DNA of 43,382 nt from assembly GCA_027575765.1 (NCBI GenBank), contig JANBPT010000336.1, positions 1 to 43,382 of the forward strand, written 5' to 3'. Shown in pieces: positions 40,811 to 43,382 of this stretch. The DNA comes from Tieghemiomyces parasiticus (lineage: Eukaryota > Kickxellomycota > Dimargaritomycetes > Dimargaritales > Dimargaritaceae). The notes beneath the pieces are model-generated. The model saw nothing but the letters and a program-made list of their open reading frames with translations, searched no databases and was not told the origin of the DNA. Made by a program: the position numbers and the translations under genes. How positions within the stretch are numbered: the stretch's first letter is position 1; every line of letters starts with the position of its first letter.

Positions 40811-42070
40811 CCACCGGGTCCTGGAGGGGAGGGGGCACCCCTGGGTCCCAGGTGCACTTGGCGCCGGGCGGGGCCGTTCTGGCCAGCCCAGGCTGTGCGA
40901 CGCTGAGGGCCCATAGCGATCCTTGTTAGCATCGTTTCTGACCGCTTCTTTGGATGTTGAGGCTCCCCCCCCCCACACCCACCCTTACGTGCCGGTCGAA
41001 AGCCCAGGCGTGTCCGACTTCATCACCTGCCTTTTCTCTCATGTTTTCATCTTAAGCATTCAGTGTAAATATACCGTCTACTTTATAAGCCATTCTGTCA
41101 CCAATGGGTCTGATCCGCCCTGAAGCCACTAGATCAGATGCTTTGGGCAATTACCTGGGGGGAAGGGGTAGGCAGGGGGGAGGTCCCGGGCCCAGTTACG
41201 GGTGGCCTTTGTGACTGCCACGCATGCCATACTGGACGGCGGTGGGAGCAGTCTCTAGCCTCCATCAGCGATTATCCGTGCGTTGGAGTCCTGGCGATCG
41301 AGGCCTACCTACTGTGGCGGTGCGATCGGATTACGCACGGGCCGCACCCCGATATATCCAAGGGGGCGGGCCCTCCCGTGGGCGTCACTGAATAAGGGCC
41401 TGGTCGTTGTGACAGAGGTCCATCCCAAATCTAGCGCGTTGGTTTGGGCGGTCAGAGTTGGAACTGAATGAGCCGTTATGGCAGCCTAGGCCTGCAGCTT
41501 GGGTTGGCGCGTGACGTTCGAATCATGAACCCGGTGCGGGCCACCAACCCCAATCGCAGGCCGCCTTTATACAATAGAGCCGACTGGTCGACTTGCCGTC
41601 GGTCCCTAAAGGCGTCCAAGCCGTGCCGCCTGGCGGATGCTGGAGGCCGAGTGCCACTGCCTGTAGGATGGCACGGTTGGCGGAGAAATGGGTGGAATGG
41701 GGGCTGGGGCAGGAGGGAGGGTCGCAGCACTGGCTATCACGTGAGGCCTGGCTTGTCGGCACCACTGACCCCTTTATCGTGTCTGCGCTAGAGACGGAGC
41801 CACCCACCAAACGCTCCAGCCAACTGGCTGGCCAACGGAGCACAGGTAGGCATTGGCCCACAGAGCCCGCGCTCGTGAGCCCGCCGTGGCCCAGCTGCTG
41901 CCCGACCGTGCTGCTGGTGCCTGTGGCGAAGCAAGGTTCCCCAGCGGACCTTGTAGCCCCCTTCCGTTACCAACGGCCCGCCCTTTCCGCTTGCGCATTC
42001 CTCGCCATCTGCCGGCCTCCTCCGCACCACCCCCTCCCCCTGCTCCTCGTTTCCCACTGCCACTTGAACG
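40811..42070. other. Spacer between the 85-aa gene and the ABC transporter
   Basis: 1.26 kb. The first part has a C-run near 40965-40974; 41.13-41.8 kb is G-rich on the + strand; the last 100 bp before 42071 are strongly C/T-rich. ORFs here (for instance 41593-42219, which overlaps the transporter start in another frame) show no recognisable features. Confidence 0.5.
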
Positions 42071-43382
42071 ATGGCGAGCCGCCTGGGTGCCCAGGCACGT
42101 CCCTGGCTACGGCCGATAAGGCCGCGCACGACTCACCGGCCGAGCTTACTACTGGCCAAAGCCAGCACGCTGAGACTGCCCTCATTAGCGGTAAGCGCAC
42201 GACTGGACCTTGGGACTGACGACGTGGCCTCCCGTGGCGCACCTTCGTTACAGCCGACGTGTAAACCATCGAACCGTGCTCCCGGCATACACTGTACCGC
42301 TGGGCAGCCGGACCCACCCATCCAGGGCCTGGGCCGTACCAACCTACCAGTAGGCCCCTTTGTTGACGGCTCAAGACCCCCCTCCCGCCCCTCGCCCACT
42401 GCCCTATGGACCATATATAGCCGCTCAACGGCCGCCCCGCGCACCCGCAACGCGGCTTCTGGCGGCTGGCTCACTACCGGTATCGACCGCGGCCTAGCAA
42501 CCGCACAGGTAAGCCTCGGCCGTCGCCCCAGGCCCCGCCCGCCTGGACGGATCCCTCGCACCCTTAGCGTATGGACACTGCAACTAATCACCCCACCTTG
42601 GTCTGGGTCGCCTTCCCTACGCAACTGGGTGGGCCTGCAGCTCATGCGAGCGGCGGTGGTACATACACGGGCCACGGGTACCGACTGGCCGTCGCCGTCA
42701 GCTGCGTGGCCCTGACTGCCTACTACCAGCTCCGATCCCGGTCATGGGTCTACTGTGAGGCGGCCTACGCCGATCCGCTAACGGAGGGGCTGGCGCCCAA
42801 CGGTCGGCTCCGGATCCTGCAGCTGGACGCCCTTCGGAAGGCGTCGGAACGCCCCGACCACCCAGACCGCCCGGTAGCCGCGGTGACCTGGCGCACCGTG
42901 TGGCAGCTGGTGCGGCCCGAGGGCTGGCTGCTGCTGGCGGTGATCGCCACCGCCCTCGGCAGCGCCCTGGTCAGTCTGCGCGTCCCGCTGGTCATGGGCG
43001 ACCTGATCAACGTCATCTCGCGCAGCCTGCGGGTGACCACCGTCACCGCCGCCGTGGCGACCGCTCCCTCGGCTGCGCTCATCCAGGGCCTTCACCGGGC
43101 GGCGGTCAAGCTGCTGGGCCTGTTTGCGGCCCAGGGCGCCTTCACGGCCGCCCATATCCACCTGGTCACCGTGCTGGGCGAGAACCTGGGCCAGCGTCTC
43201 CGGCGCGCCCTCTTCACGTCCTTCCTCGCTCAGGACATGGCCTTCTTTGACCAGCACCGGTCGGGGGAATTGGCCGACCGACTGAGCCAGGACATCCAGG
43301 ACTTTAAGCACACGTTCAAGCAGCTGGTCACCCAAGGCCTGAAGGCCACCACCTTGACGGTGGGCAGCGTGGCCCACCTCGT
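42071..43382 (+). CDS. Mitochondrial ABCB8-type ABC transporter, N-terminal part, truncated by window edge
   Basis: Three exons in frame: 42071-42190, 42421-42508 and 42641 to the edge, with donors GTAAGC and GTAAGC and acceptors TATAG and CTGCAG. Exon 1 (40 codons) is a basic, Arg/Leu/Ser-rich mitochondrial presequence. Exon 3 begins with a short helix (Y-R-L-A-V-A-V-S-C-V-A-L), a linker, then the first part of the ABC transmembrane domain: W-Q-L-V-R-P-E-G-W-L-L-L, A-L-G-S-A-L-V, P-L-V-M-G-D-L-I-N-V, L-G-Q-R-L-R-R-A-L-F and D-M-A-F-F-D-Q-H-R-S-G-E-L with D-R-L-S-Q-D-I-Q-D-F-K. This follows human ABCB8 closely (F-F-D-x-x-K-T-G-Q-L, D-V-Q-E-F-K-S-S-F-K). ABCB8-type proteins are homodimeric half-transporters of the inner mitochondrial membrane linked to iron export and potassium-channel function in mammals. 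The nucleotide-binding domain lies beyond the window. Fungal substrates are unknown to me. Confidence 0.9.

Noticed and set aside
41593..42219. 208-codon ORF overlapping the start of the ABC transporter
   Set aside because: Different frame from the transporter presequence, Pro-rich leader-like translation, no family features.

Overview
The window is nuclear DNA of a fungus, most likely an early-diverging (zygomycete-grade) lineage. The reasons are short spliceosomal introns (about 130-390 bp, GTAAG-type donors, CAG/TAG acceptors, some TACTAAC-like branch sites), AATAAA signals shortly after stops, GC-rich coding sequence in AT-richer, often strand-asymmetric spacers, and a gene set of fungal type: a Nik1/Os-1 style HAMP-repeat histidine kinase, an MTF1-type mitochondrial transcription factor, Sap30, Ctf8 and Tfb2. 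The species assignment is inference; no rRNA or tRNA was found.

Layout: 1-2271 (-) is the N-terminal part of a HAMP-repeat (group III) histidine kinase that runs off the left edge. After a 6.5-kb gene-poor spacer, a CHASE-PAS hybrid histidine kinase (8761-12861, +) is transcribed divergently; its ATP-binding motifs look degenerate while its phospho-acceptor His and receiver Asp are present. Next come a secreted selenium-binding-protein-like beta-propeller (16071-17408, +), convergent to an orphan secreted protein (17972-19114, -).

From 21 kb the window becomes a denser housekeeping block: TFIIH subunit Tfb2/p52 (21185-23185, +, four exons), a mitochondrial-type PPR protein (23753-25975, +), the RNase P/MRP subunit Rpp40 (26176-27339, -), Sap30 (28741-29419, +, three exons), an ESCRT-III Chm7/CHMP7 protein (30282-32608, +, five exons), Ctf8 (32887-33443, +, two exons) and a mitochondrial transcription factor B/MTF1 (34020-36517, +, eight exons reconstructed here).

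A 4-kb spacer follows, of which 37.7-40.5 kb is strongly pyrimidine-rich on the + strand. It leads to a small uncharacterised 85-aa protein (40553-40810, +) and the 5' part of a mitochondrial ABCB8-type ABC transporter (42071 to the right edge, +). The themes are two-component signalling at the left, and chromatin/transcription/RNA maturation plus mitochondrial gene expression and transport at the right. No plasmid, phage, CRISPR or intact transposon was seen. The most unusual items are the apparently ATPase-degenerate CHASE receptor facing a Nik1-type kinase, the secreted SBP56-like propeller, and the motif-I-less MTF1 with tandem 3' splice sites. Exon joins rest on reading-frame continuity, splice motifs and remembered family similarity; none was tested with RNA or searches.
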